A stretch of 64,000 nucleotides of DNA from Lachnospiraceae bacterium (lineage in GTDB: Bacteria > Bacillota > Clostridia > Lachnospirales > Lachnospiraceae). Positions 27,029-36,380 of this stretch are shown piece after piece; the first letter of the stretch is position 1, and each line of letters opens with the position of its first letter. The position numbers were made by a program, and so were the translations under genes. Location of the stretch: assembly GCA_024403455.1 (NCBI GenBank), contig JAKSRR010000013.1:18958-82957 (forward strand), in the 5' to 3' direction. The notes below the pieces were generated by a model, which saw only the letters and a program-made list of their open reading frames with translations, made no database searches and was not told the origin of the DNA.

Positions 27029-29677
27029 CTATAAATTTTCGTTCTTTATGGTATCTATTATATTACGCTTATTAATTCTTTTCATCGCCAGCGCAATGAT
27101 TACATAAATAACCGCAAATACAACAACTACGCTAATAATTCCGGCTTTCACAGGCGGATGATATATGTTCTCAAACTGAAATCGCGATTCAATCTTACAA
27201 ATCAGAAAAGATAACAAAAATCCTATTCCATTTCCGATGAGAAGAGATTTCCCTCCTAAGAACAGCGTCTCCAAAGCCGTCATCTGATGAAACTGTTTGG
27301 AGGTCATTCCTATGCTTTTTAGCATGGCAAAATCACGACTTCTCAGTTCCATGCCTGTACCAATCGTATTAATGATATTGGTAATACCAATGCAGGCAAT
27401 CACCGTAATCAAACCGTAGGCGAAGATTCCAATGAGGGTATATAACGAACGGGTCTCTTTAATTGCATCGTGTATATTCGAAACTGTAACAAGATTAAAT
27501 TCAGGATGTCTTGCCCATATGTCATCTAATTCATCCTGCACCTGATCAGACTGTTCTGTCAAAAAACTAATCTGCCACTGCAAATCCTCATCATCCGCGA
27601 TAATACCCATATTCTTTCCCATAGATATCGGTAAAATCAGCATCGATACATAGGTCTGCTTCATGGTTCCAAAGGGGCGTTTCTCCGTAAAGCCTGCGAT
27701 TTCCACAGTGTAATTTTCTGGTTCTTCCTGCCTGTAATCTATGAGTGCAAGGGAAATCTCCTCCCCTTTATTTAATTGAAAGGGACGCAGTTCTCCAGAA
27801 ATATAATTATTATTCTCATCAATATGATGATACTCTATTTTATTAACAAAAATACCGCCAGAAGCAGGGGCGATTCCATTTTCCTTCGCATAGACAGCAA
27901 AGGAGCTATCATTCATAAACAGCAGTCTGACCCATTCACTTGGTTCCCCACCGCCATAAACCGTATCATTGAAATTTAAATACTCTTTTGTAAACGTTGG
28001 ATTGTTAATCATTATCTCATTTTCAATGAAAAGGTTATAGGCGTCCACATGATCTAAGGCTGCCAGCTCTGACTCTAGCTGCTGTGCCGACGCCGGTGCT
28101 TCAAAAAAAGCATAGAGGGTACTTGTTTCTTCTCCTCTTTCCATCTCAACATAGTGAAATGTCAGCGAGAAGAAGTAGGAAACCACAATAAAGGTAACTG
28201 TGCATAATACGATGGATATGGTTGTCGTACGATATCTGCGCCGGTTTCTTTTAATATTTTTATAAGTAATGACACCACCAATCCCCCATATTTTTTCTAT
28301 GATTCTCGGGGTCTTCATTTTCTCCCGTCGCAGTTTAATCTCATTCTGGTTACGAATCGCTTCTAGCGGTGTAATTTTCCCTGCTCGAAAGGCACTCATA
28401 AAGGCTGACTCATAAACCGTTATGGCAGCAAGAATAACCGCAATCACGATAGCTATCACAGCAGGTTTAAAGATTAAATACACCGAAATAACTCCCGCCT
28501 TGCCAAGAAATACATTGCTAACAATAATCAGAATATAACTTGCCAGAATGCCTAAGGCAACACCTAGCGGAATCCCAATAGCACCCAAAACAAAGGCCTC
28601 CCGATGCACCATACTACGCAATTGTTTCTTGGTGGCCCCTACAGAAGAAAGCATGCCGTACTGTCTTGTTTTTTCTGCTATAGAAATAGAGAAACTGTTT
28701 TTAATGCAGTACACGGATGTACCTACAATCACAAGTGCCACTACCACCGCCATGATAAATAACACCACATACGTGTCACTAATCGGCCAAATCCGTTCAT
28801 ACTCTATCAGCCACTGATTTACTTCCACAGGATAAGGATAGGCATTAAACTGCGCAATATACTGATCTGCCACCTCTTCTGAGATATTCTTCCCATTTGC
28901 TATCGCCTCTGCAAGCACAGGGTCTAATCCCATAATTCCAGCAACCACTTTTTCCGCATCCCGCAGGCCCTTCCCCGTCAATCTGGCATAGGTCGTCGCA
29001 GTCCCTGTAATTTCCTCGTTATAGGTAACCACCGTATATCCAGGGCAGGAATAGGGTTCTACACTAAAGGGAAGTCTTTCCATAATTCCGACCACTGTAT
29101 ATTCTACCGGCTGCGCATTTACTGGCACCAATGCTTCCATCTCATCCAGATAGCATATATCACTGTATTGCAGCAGACTCTGCTCCTCCAGATCCATTCT
29201 TTCACATAACTGCGCTGTAATCTTATCTCCTATTTGATAGACCACTCTTGCATTGGTTTTCAGATGATGGGGAATCACAATCTCATTCGCTGTCTCTGGA
29301 AGTCTGCCCTCTAATAACTGAATTCCAGCATTCGAAAGTCCATCCGCATCCATCGCCACAAAACGCAGGTATGGTTTTCCCTCATTCTTTGACTCTGGTA
29401 AGAAGCTATAACCTAACTCTTTCACACGATAGTAGCTTTCTATTTTTCTATTCTCCGCAATCGTGTCCAAATCTTCTTCCGCTAAATTCCGAAGCTGAAA
29501 ATGATAGTTTCCTTCGTTTGCCTTCTCGTACTCCACCAAACTACTTCGAAAGCTGGACACAAACGTAGTCATCGCCACCAAAAGCGCTGTGGATAACAAT
29601 ATTCCTACCACAGTCACAATGCTTCGCTTTTTATTTAATTTCAGGTTCTTTACAACCAATCGACTCATTAATCGCAC
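27029..29677 (-). CDS. ABC transporter permease, FtsX/MacB superfamily
   Basis: An 882-residue permease with two FtsX domains: one after the first large outside region (about 290-430, with a YGMLSSVGATKKQL motif) and one at the C-terminus (about 750-880, with DFAMLKSIGMTSKQF). An additional helix lies at the N-terminus (ILLSTALLVAMTTFV). The two large outside domains resemble efflux or peptide-handling systems rather than the single-domain BceB type. The start overlaps the ATPase gene by 10 nt. Substrate unknown; antimicrobial peptides or lipids are plausible because of the linked two-component system. Confidence 0.92.
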   Translation of the reverse strand: MRLMSRLVVKNLKLNKKRSIVTVVGILLSTALLVAMTTFVSSFRSSLVEYEKANEGNYHFQLRNLAEEDLDTIAENRKIESYYRVKELGYSFLPESKNEGKPYLRFVAMDADGLSNAGIQLLEGRLPETANEIVIPHHLKTNARVVYQIGDKITAQLCERMDLEEQSLLQYSDICYLDEMEALVPVNAQPVEYTVVGIMERLPFSVEPYSCPGYTVVTYNEEITGTATTYARLTGKGLRDAEKVVAGIMGLDPVLAEAIANGKNISEEVADQYIAQFNAYPYPVEVNQWLIEYERIWPISDTYVVLFIMAVVVALVIVGTSVYCIKNSFSISIAEKTRQYGMLSSVGATKKQLRSMVHREAFVLGAIGIPLGVALGILASYILIIVSNVFLGKAGVISVYLIFKPAVIAIVIAVILAAITVYESAFMSAFRAGKITPLEAIRNQNEIKLRREKMKTPRIIEKIWGIGGVITYKNIKRNRRRYRTTTISIVLCTVTFIVVSYFFSLTFHYVEMERGEETSTLYAFFEAPASAQQLESELAALDHVDAYNLFIENEIMINNPTFTKEYLNFNDTVYGGGEPSEWVRLLFMNDSSFAVYAKENGIAPASGGIFVNKIEYHHIDENNNYISGELRPFQLNKGEEISLALIDYRQEEPENYTVEIAGFTEKRPFGTMKQTYVSMLILPISMGKNMGIIADDEDLQWQISFLTEQSDQVQDELDDIWARHPEFNLVTVSNIHDAIKETRSLYTLIGIFAYGLITVIACIGITNIINTIGTGMELRSRDFAMLKSIGMTSKQFHQMTALETLFLGGKSLLIGNGIGFLLSFLICKIESRFQFENIYHPPVKAGIISVVVVFAVIYVIIALAMKRINKRNIIDTIKNENL

Positions 29678-30336
29678 AGCAATTTACCATCCTCTATTTT
29701 TAGAATCCTGTCCGCCTGTCTTGCCAGTTCCATATTATGGGTAATCATAATAATCGTCTGCTTTAACTCTTTGTTGGATCGAACCAATAGTTCCATGATT
29801 TCACTTGTGGACTTTGTATCCAGGTTTCCTGTAGGCTCATCGGCTAACAGGATGGATGGTCTGGCAATCATGGCCCTTCCAATGGATGTTCTCTGTTGCT
29901 GTCCACCAGACAATTCATTAGGAAGATGCTTTCTGCGCTCTTCTAATCCTAAGTGTAGTAGCATCTGCTCCATATCTAGTGACGAAACCTTTCTGCCATC
30001 AAGCTCCATTGGCAGAGCTATATTTTCCTCTACACTCAAAATAGGAATCAGATTATAAAACTGATAAATAATGCCAACCTGGCGTCTGCGGAAAATGGCA
30101 AGTTTATCGTCCGGAAGTTCAAAAATGCTGGTATCGTTAATAAATACATTTCCACTGGTTGGTTTATCTACACCACCTAACAGGTGTAGCAGAGTTGACT
30201 TTCCCGAGCCACTGGCACCGACAATAGCAACAAATTCCCCTTTTTCAACGGAGAGATTCACATCATCCAGTGCGAGAACTGCACTATCATCTTTTCCATA
30301 AACCTTTGTAAGATGTTCTGTTCTTAATATTTCCAT
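29668..30336 (-). CDS. ABC transporter ATP-binding protein
   Basis: A 222-residue ATPase of the LolD/MacB/BceA type. Walker A GASGSGKST, Q-loop in YQFYNLIPI, signature LSGGQQQR, Walker B ILLADEPTGNLD and the H-loop MITHN are all intact. It is first in the operon ahead of permease, regulator and kinase, which suggests a self-regulated export or resistance module. GGGAG precedes the ATG. Confidence 0.94.
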   Translation of the reverse strand: MEILRTEHLTKVYGKDDSAVLALDDVNLSVEKGEFVAIVGASGSGKSTLLHLLGGVDKPTSGNVFINDTSIFELPDDKLAIFRRRQVGIIYQFYNLIPILSVEENIALPMELDGRKVSSLDMEQMLLHLGLEERRKHLPNELSGGQQQRTSIGRAMIARPSILLADEPTGNLDTKSTSEIMELLVRSNKELKQTIIMITHNMELARQADRILKIEDGKLLCD

Positions 30337-30424
30337 AGTTTCTCCCTCATGTTTTTTGTGAGCCTCAAAGCCTTCAAATTCTTATGTGCAAGTATGGCGA
30401 ATCTTCACGGCTTTTGACTCCTGT

Positions 30425-30466
30425 ATCATAGAAAGCATACCCCATAAAAAGTTACGCCAACGTTAC
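30425..30466 (-). promoter_or_regulatory. Candidate OmpR-type operator and promoter of the ABC/two-component operon
   Basis: Two GTAAC copies (minus strand) at 30462-30466 and 30451-30455, exactly 11 nt apart, lie about 20 nt upstream of TATGAT (30425-30430). The near copy occupies the -35 position and no -35 hexamer is seen, as in activator-dependent promoters. Confidence 0.5.
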
Positions 30467-30473
30467 AATTCCA

Positions 30474-30504
30474 AAATAAAAAAAGAGGCCTCTTTCGGTC
30501 TCTT
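30474..30504 (-). terminator. Terminator after the 65-residue protein gene
   Basis: AGAGACC and GGCCTCT pair (one G-U) around GAAAGA, followed by TTTTTTTATTT on the minus strand. Confidence 0.7.
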
Positions 30505-30508
30505 TTTC

Positions 30509-30706
30509 TTAGTTAAAGTTTACTGCATCAAATACTAATCCACCGGCGGGTCTTACAGTCTGCTTTTCAGCCTTTGTTTTAGCTTCGGCTTCAGTCTTAA
30601 ACTTCGACGCCTGGGATATATCATTCGTGAAAAACACGCCTCTCATAAACTTTTCTGCCAGATACTCACCGCTTCTGGTATCGCGGACAACATACTTTGT
30701 TGCCAT
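30509..30706 (-). CDS. Conserved-type small hypothetical protein (65 aa)
   Basis: A 65-residue basic/charged protein starting MATKYVVRDTRSGEYLA with a KTEAEAKTKAEKQ helix; no cysteines and no membrane segment. The pattern of a displayed or modified attribute domain (YVVRDT...GEYL) is seen in small Clostridia proteins of unknown role. It has an AGGTGA-like ribosome site and its own terminator, so it is probably real and singly transcribed. I do not recognise the family. Confidence 0.6.
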   Translation of the reverse strand: MATKYVVRDTRSGEYLAEKFMRGVFFTNDISQASKFKTEAEAKTKAEKQTVRPAGGLVFDAVNFN

Positions 30707-30840
30707 ATCGCATCACCTCTTCTTCTTTAAGAACGCATATAATTGCCTTCTCTATCGAGATAACTATAGCATATTTTTAGTTAGTGCGCAACCAAATGCC
30801 CCACCGCATATACTGCGATTCACATTTTTATCATAATCCG

Positions 30841-31560
30841 CTACTGCATATCTGTCCCCATCTTACTCTCTGTCAAAGAAAGGTAAAATGCCCCTTTGGT
30901 GGTTTCCACATAGGGTAATACCCAAAAAATCCCAATGCCCAAAGATGTAATACAAAGAAACAGGAGCGGCAGAAAACTTAGTACCATGTAAAGATATTTT
31001 CCCCAGTTGCCCTTCATTAGCCAACTAGACATCTTAAGCAATTCTGTTCCCGCCTTATCCGGAAGGTCCATTCCTATATAGTACATCTGGGAATATACAA
31101 TACGAATGACAGATGCCACCAAAAATCCAATCCCCATAACACTAAACACTAGCATGTAATCTTTTACCTGGTGTCCATCCATATAAAAAGCGATCAGATT
31201 GGCCGGTAATGCACAAATAAAGGAAACGGAGGAAAGAATCGCCGCCGGTACTATGAAACGTTTTACAACACCTCTGCGAAGGCAAAAGAACAAGTCCGAG
31301 CTTGTTGGATAACTGCCATAGGCTACATCCAGGAAACATTTGCATACACCTGCATGTACCAACTCTATAAAAAGATCTGTACAGAATGCTATCAGCTGCC
31401 ACATAATGAACATCAGAAGCGAATCCGCAAAGATCTGCGTCACCAGCAAAGATGTGAGCGATCTGCACAGCAAATATATTCCAATAATTCCTGATGCCGT
31501 TCCGTATTTGCCAGAAAGTCGCTTCCTAGCATCCCATTTCAATGTTTTTGTATCTTTCAT
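30841..31560 (-). CDS. DUF975-like integral membrane protein
   Basis: A 239-residue protein with about five hydrophobic segments, beginning KDTKTLKWDARKRLSGKYG, which matches the opening of the DUF975 family. The C-terminal part has the GNWGKYLYMVLSFLPL and VLPYVETTKGAFY segments also typical of it. It begins 2 nt after the metalloprotease-like gene, so they are co-translated. Function unknown. Confidence 0.75.
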   Translation of the reverse strand: MKDTKTLKWDARKRLSGKYGTASGIIGIYLLCRSLTSLLVTQIFADSLLMFIMWQLIAFCTDLFIELVHAGVCKCFLDVAYGSYPTSSDLFFCLRRGVVKRFIVPAAILSSVSFICALPANLIAFYMDGHQVKDYMLVFSVMGIGFLVASVIRIVYSQMYYIGMDLPDKAGTELLKMSSWLMKGNWGKYLYMVLSFLPLLFLCITSLGIGIFWVLPYVETTKGAFYLSLTESKMGTDMQ

Positions 31561-31562
31561 GG

Positions 31563-32132
31563 TTATACTGCCAGATCTACATTCTTTCCGCTTGCAGCTT
31601 CATACTGTGAAGACTGCTGATTTTTTCCATAGGGATTATCTTTCTTGTATGCAATCTTCGTCGTGGTTTCACCGCCTGCAATATAGGGCTTTCCACACTC
31701 AGGACAGATTGCCATTTTCATTGTAACACTGGCCTGCAGAACCTTCGCATTCTTATCTTTAGCTGCTTTATCATAGGCATTTGCCACATGTTCCTGCTCA
31801 TGGCCCCTAACTCTCGAAGCCACCGCTCCCGGTGCAATCTTTTGAGCACTTTTAAAAGAAACATTTTCATCAGAACCATCCTGGTATTTTCTTTCTTTAC
31901 AGGTCTGGCACTCTTTTTTGGTGTCCGTTTCTCCGACGCGGGATGCTTTCTTGGCATCCTCCTTTGCCATGGAAACACCACCGGTTGCTCCAACTCCTGT
32001 CACAGGTCCTGACGCAGAAACAGGAGCTACTCCAGCTCCCTGACTATTCCCATATGCACTTGTACGCTGATATGGTGGTATGTATGCCTGAAATCCTACA
32101 TATCCACTAATCGGACTAATGCCGCCTACCAT
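31563..32132 (-). CDS. SprA-related putative metalloprotease-like protein
   Basis: A 189-residue protein. A glycine/serine-rich N-terminus (1-60) leads to CQTCKERKYQDGSDENVSF, then VRGHEQEHVANA, which has the HExxH zinc-protease pattern, then ICPECGKPYIAGG with a second cysteine pair. This order fits the SprA-related/CJM1_0395 putative metalloprotease family. The two CxxC pairs could bind another zinc. No signal peptide is visible. The protease activity is an inference; the family is not well characterised, and it is better known from Gram-negative bacteria as I recall. Confidence 0.65.
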   Translation of the reverse strand: MVGGISPISGYVGFQAYIPPYQRTSAYGNSQGAGVAPVSASGPVTGVGATGGVSMAKEDAKKASRVGETDTKKECQTCKERKYQDGSDENVSFKSAQKIAPGAVASRVRGHEQEHVANAYDKAAKDKNAKVLQASVTMKMAICPECGKPYIAGGETTTKIAYKKDNPYGKNQQSSQYEAASGKNVDLAV

Positions 32133-32160
32133 ATAGGTACCTCGCTGATTCTCTCCAAAA

Positions 32161-32553
32161 TTAAAACTCTGGGAAAAATATATTATTTATATCATACAAC
32201 GAATCTTCGTCTTTTGCATCTATCTCTTCGGAGCCGTTAAACATCTTGTTATACTCTTCCAAAGAGACTCCAACAGTGTTTTCAAAAAGTTTCTCTGCCC
32301 GAGCACGATAATCCGGGTCTGTGAAAAAGCGCACTGTTGTCACCATTACAAAAGTCAGTACGATGGCAAGCAGCACACCCCCTACACTCGTCCCAATTTT
32401 TGCATATTTCTCCATCTTGCCATCTCCTTTGGAGAGCACACCAAAAATCACTGCCAGGCTCCCACAAACAATGGGAATCACGATAGTTGCAAAGCCAAGA
32501 AGTGCTATAGCTGCACATACCACTGATGCAAAGGCAAATTTGTTTTCGTACAT
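32161..32553 (-). CDS. DUF4190-like small membrane protein
   Basis: A 130-residue protein with two hydrophobic segments (about 7-38 and 55-75) separated by a short charged loop GVLSKGDGKMEKYAKIG, which is the layout of DUF4190 proteins. The C-terminal 50 residues are acidic and probably outside. It lies directly before the metalloprotease-like gene and 13 nt after prfB, so all may share a transcript. Function unknown. Confidence 0.65.
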   Translation of the reverse strand: MYENKFAFASVVCAAIALLGFATIVIPIVCGSLAVIFGVLSKGDGKMEKYAKIGTSVGGVLLAIVLTFVMVTTVRFFTDPDYRARAEKLFENTVGVSLEEYNKMFNGSEEIDAKDEDSLYDINNIFFPEF

Positions 32554-32566
32554 CTTTTTCGCCTAC

Positions 32567-33700
32567 TTACTCTTCTTCCACAGCCTCCATTAAGGTTCCC
32601 TGACTCTTTCTCTTCAGGTAAGCATTAATGAATCTGTCAATATCACCATCTAATACCGCTCCAGCATTGGCATTCTCTTCACCGGTACGAAGATCTTTCA
32701 CCAACTGATACGGCTGCAGGAAGTAAGAACGAATCTGGCTTCCCCAAGCAATGGATTTTAAATCTCCCTGAATACCCTTTAATTTCGCTTCTTCCTCTGC
32801 TTCTTTAATGGCAAGAAGCTTACCGCGAAGCATCTGCATTGCCTTATCCTTATTCTGGAACTGGCTTCGCTCATTTTGGCATTGTACTACAACGCCAGTC
32901 GGGAAGTGGGTGATTCGAATCGCAGAGGAGGTCTTATTGATATGCTGTCCACCAGCACCGCTACTGCGATAGGTATCAATACGAATATCCTCGTCCCTAA
33001 TCTCAATGCCAGCATCTCCTTCGATTTCCGGCATAACATCAAGAGACACAAAGCTTGTCTGGCGCTTCCCCTGGGCATTAAACGGAGAGATACGAACCAA
33101 ACGGTGCACTCCCTGTTCTCCCTTTAAATAGCCATACGCATTCTCGCCATTAACCTGAAAGGAAACTGACTTGATACCTGCTTCATCTCCGTCCAAAAGA
33201 TCCAATTCCTCAACAGCAAATCCTTTCTTTTCTGCCCAGTGGGAATACATACGATATAACATCTGTGCCCAATCGCAGCTTTCTGTGCCGCCAGCACCTG
33301 CATTGATACGAAGAATTGCATTCTTACTGTCGTACTCACCGGTAAGCAGCGTGCGAAGACGAATACTTTCCAGTTTTTCTTTAAAATCATCGTACTCTGC
33401 CTGGATTTCCGGAATCAAACTCTCATCATTTTCCTCGTAGCCCATTTCAAGCAGTGTCTGGATATCTTCAAAAGCCTGTGATAAATGATCACAAAGTTCC
33501 ACCGTATCTTTTAAATTCTTGGATTCCTTCATGAGCTTATTGGATTTTTCCGGATTGTCCCAAAAGCCAGGGGCACTCATTTCCAAATCAAGTTCTTCGA
33601 TACGACGACGTTTTGCATCCAAAGAAAGAGACTCTCTCACTTCCTTAAGCGGTGTCTCGTAAGTAAATAGTTCCGTTTTAATGCGGTCTAATTCAACCAT
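32567..33700 (-). CDS. prfB: Peptide chain release factor 2
   Basis: A 377-residue class I release factor reading UGA and UAA. The GGQ motif is in SGAGGQHIN and the anticodon-like SPF in RISPFNAQ. Unlike most bacterial prfB genes, there is no in-frame UGA near codon 25: this stretch reads ESLSLDAK straight through, so no programmed +1 frameshift is needed and that autoregulation is absent. AAAGGGA precedes the ATG. It follows secA after a terminator-like hairpin. Confidence 0.96.
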   Translation of the reverse strand: MVELDRIKTELFTYETPLKEVRESLSLDAKRRRIEELDLEMSAPGFWDNPEKSNKLMKESKNLKDTVELCDHLSQAFEDIQTLLEMGYEENDESLIPEIQAEYDDFKEKLESIRLRTLLTGEYDSKNAILRINAGAGGTESCDWAQMLYRMYSHWAEKKGFAVEELDLLDGDEAGIKSVSFQVNGENAYGYLKGEQGVHRLVRISPFNAQGKRQTSFVSLDVMPEIEGDAGIEIRDEDIRIDTYRSSGAGGQHINKTSSAIRITHFPTGVVVQCQNERSQFQNKDKAMQMLRGKLLAIKEAEEEAKLKGIQGDLKSIAWGSQIRSYFLQPYQLVKDLRTGEENANAGAVLDGDIDRFINAYLKRKSQGTLMEAVEEE

Positions 33701-33726
33701 AACAATTCCCTTTTATCAACGATTGG

Positions 33727-33782
33727 TTATAAAAATGGTTCTCTCCCCCGGACACAACCTATCCCGTGACAAAGAACCATTT
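33727..33782 (-). terminator. Terminator between secA and prfB
   Basis: AAATGGTTCT and AGAACCATTT, a perfect 10-bp stem with a 30-nt loop, followed by TTTATAACC on the minus strand. The tail is short, so read-through into prfB is likely. Confidence 0.55.
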
Positions 33783-33796
33783 GTATTCCTGTTACT

Positions 33797-36364
33797 TTAG
33801 ATTTTTCCCATACAGCAGTTCTTAAACTTCTTGCCGCTGCCGCAAGGACAAGGATCATTGGGATATACCTTAATGGCTTCTCTCCGCTTCGGTCCCTTCT
33901 GCACTGAATCATCCTTATTGGTTCCCGTGATCTTAGCAACCTGCTCACGTTCTACCTTCTGCTCTACCTGAATTCTGAGAAGCAGGCGGATGGTATCGTC
34001 TCGGATAGCACTGGTCATAGCATCAAACATGTCATAACCCTGCAGCTTATATTCCTGCGCAGGCTTTAAGTTACCGTAGGATACAAGGTGTACACCCTGG
34101 CGCAACTGATCCATATCATCAATATGTGCCATCCACTTTCTATCAATAATCTTTAAGAGAATAACGCGCTCTGCCTCACGAATTGCTTCCGGTGAAGGGA
34201 ACTCTGCCTCTTTTGCTTCATAGAGTTTTACTGCCTCTTCCTTCAGCATCTGCTTTAAGGCATCCTTCTTGGTCACTTCTATGCGCTCCGGAGTAATCGG
34301 CTCTAAAGGAATGATAGGAAGAAGCACTTCAGAAAGTTCCGTCAGATTCCACTCTTCCTTGCCACCATCTTCACCAATAACCATATCTACAGCATTGTCA
34401 CAAATATCCGTAATCATCTTATAGATAACATCACGCATATTCTCGCCATCTAACACACGCTTACGCTCAGCATAAATAATTTCACGCTGCTCGTTCATAA
34501 CCTCATCATACTCTAAAACATTTAATCGTGCAGAGAAGTTATTGCTCTCGATACGCTTCTGCGCTCTCTCTACTGCATTGCTTAACATCTTATGCTGGAT
34601 TTCCTGATCTTCAGAAATACCAAGGGCATTGAAGGTAGCAAGAAGTCTGTCTCCACCGAAAAGACGCATTAAATCATCTTCCAAGGAAATATAGAACTTA
34701 CTCTCACCAGGATCACCCTGACGGCCAGATCGACCACGAAGCTGATTATCAATACGTCTGGACTCATGACGCTCTGTACCAATAATACGAAGACCACCTG
34801 CCGCCTTAGCTTCATCATCCAGCTTAATATCTGTACCACGACCAGCCATGTTTGTAGCAATGGTAACGGTTCCGTGGATACCTGCATCTGCTACGATTTC
34901 TGCTTCCTTTTCATGATACTTTGCATTTAAGACATTGTGCTTGATACCTTCCTTAGAAAGCAGTCTACTAATCTCTTCAGAAGAATCAATATTAATGGTA
35001 CCAACTAATACGGGCTGTCCCTTTGCCTGGCTCTCTTTAACAGCTGCTACGATGGCACGAAGCTTTCCTGCCTTGGTCTTATATACAGAGTCATTGTGAT
35101 CAATACGCTGTACTGGACGATTGGTAGGAATCTCAATAACGTCCATACCATAAATCTCACGGAACTCCTTTTCTTCCGTAAGTGCAGTACCCGTCATACC
35201 TGCTGTCTTATCAAACTTATTAAAGAAGGTCTGGAAAGTAATGGTTGCAAGGGTCTTACTCTCTCTCTTAACCTTTACATGTTCCTTTGCTTCAATTGCC
35301 TGATGTAAACCATCGGAGAATCGACGGCCCGGCATAATACGACCAGTAAAGGAGTCGACAATCAGTACCTGATCATTATCAACGACATAATCCTGATCCT
35401 TGGTCATTAAATTATGTGCGCGCAGTGCCAAAATGACATTGTGCTGAATCTCTAAATTTTCCGGATCTGCATAGTTATCAATCTGGAAGAACCGCTCTAC
35501 CTTAGCCACACCGGCTTCCGTTAAGTTAATTACCTTATCTTTCTCATTGACGATAAAGTCACCAGTCTCCTCCTTCTGTACGCCCATGATGGCATCCAGT
35601 TTGGAAACATCACCAATATCCTCACCACGCTTTAACTGCTTGGCAAGAATATCACATACTTCATAAAGCTTCGTGGACTTTCCGCTCTGACCAGAAATAA
35701 TCAGAGGGGTTCTCGCCTCATCGATTAATACAGAGTCAACCTCATCGATGATGGCATAATGCAATCCTCTAAGAACCAGCTGTTCCTTGTAGATTGCCAT
35801 ATTGTCACGAAGGTAATCAAATCCCAATTCATTGTTAGTAACGTAAGTAATATCACAGGCGTATGCTGCACGTCTTTCGTCTGGCTTCATGGAGTTTAAG
35901 ATGACACCAACGGTCAGACCTAGGAATCTGTGAATGCCACCCATCCATTCACTATCTCGCTTTGCAAGGTAGTCATTAACGGTAACGACATGCACACCCT
36001 TTCCCTCTAACGCATTCAAATAAGCGGCAGAAGTAGACACTAAGGTCTTACCTTCACCAGTTCTCATTTCTGCAATACGTCCCTGGTGCAGAATCACACC
36101 ACCGATTAACTGTACGGGATAATGTTCCATACCATTGACACGCTTGGCAGCTTCACGAACCGTCGCAAATGCTTCCGGCAAAATATCATCCAGGGTCTCC
36201 CCTTTGGCAAGACGCTCTTTAAACTTCGTAGTATTCTCACGAAGCTCCTCGTCAGACTTTGCCTGCATTTCCCCTTGCAAAGATAAAATCTTATCAATGA
36301 TTGGCTGAATGCGCTTTAATTCACGCTGGCTGTGGGTACCAAAAATCTTACTAACAATACTCAT
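33797..36364 (-). CDS. secA: Preprotein translocase ATPase SecA
   Basis: An 855-residue SecA that pushes unfolded preproteins through SecYEG. Walker A MRTGEGKTL, DEVDSVLIDEARTPL as the DEAD-type motif, GRAGRQGD and the TNMAGRGTDI helicase motif are intact. The C-terminus keeps the zinc-binding DPCPCGSGKKFKNCC tail used for SecB or ribosome contact. It lies 16 nt after butyrate kinase, so it is probably co-transcribed with ptb-buk, an unusual partner. Confidence 0.98.
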   Translation of the reverse strand: MSIVSKIFGTHSQRELKRIQPIIDKILSLQGEMQAKSDEELRENTTKFKERLAKGETLDDILPEAFATVREAAKRVNGMEHYPVQLIGGVILHQGRIAEMRTGEGKTLVSTSAAYLNALEGKGVHVVTVNDYLAKRDSEWMGGIHRFLGLTVGVILNSMKPDERRAAYACDITYVTNNELGFDYLRDNMAIYKEQLVLRGLHYAIIDEVDSVLIDEARTPLIISGQSGKSTKLYEVCDILAKQLKRGEDIGDVSKLDAIMGVQKEETGDFIVNEKDKVINLTEAGVAKVERFFQIDNYADPENLEIQHNVILALRAHNLMTKDQDYVVDNDQVLIVDSFTGRIMPGRRFSDGLHQAIEAKEHVKVKRESKTLATITFQTFFNKFDKTAGMTGTALTEEKEFREIYGMDVIEIPTNRPVQRIDHNDSVYKTKAGKLRAIVAAVKESQAKGQPVLVGTINIDSSEEISRLLSKEGIKHNVLNAKYHEKEAEIVADAGIHGTVTIATNMAGRGTDIKLDDEAKAAGGLRIIGTERHESRRIDNQLRGRSGRQGDPGESKFYISLEDDLMRLFGGDRLLATFNALGISEDQEIQHKMLSNAVERAQKRIESNNFSARLNVLEYDEVMNEQREIIYAERKRVLDGENMRDVIYKMITDICDNAVDMVIGEDGGKEEWNLTELSEVLLPIIPLEPITPERIEVTKKDALKQMLKEEAVKLYEAKEAEFPSPEAIREAERVILLKIIDRKWMAHIDDMDQLRQGVHLVSYGNLKPAQEYKLQGYDMFDAMTSAIRDDTIRLLLRIQVEQKVEREQVAKITGTNKDDSVQKGPKRREAIKVYPNDPCPCGSGKKFKNCCMGKI

Positions 36365-36380
36365 GGGTTAACTCCAAATC

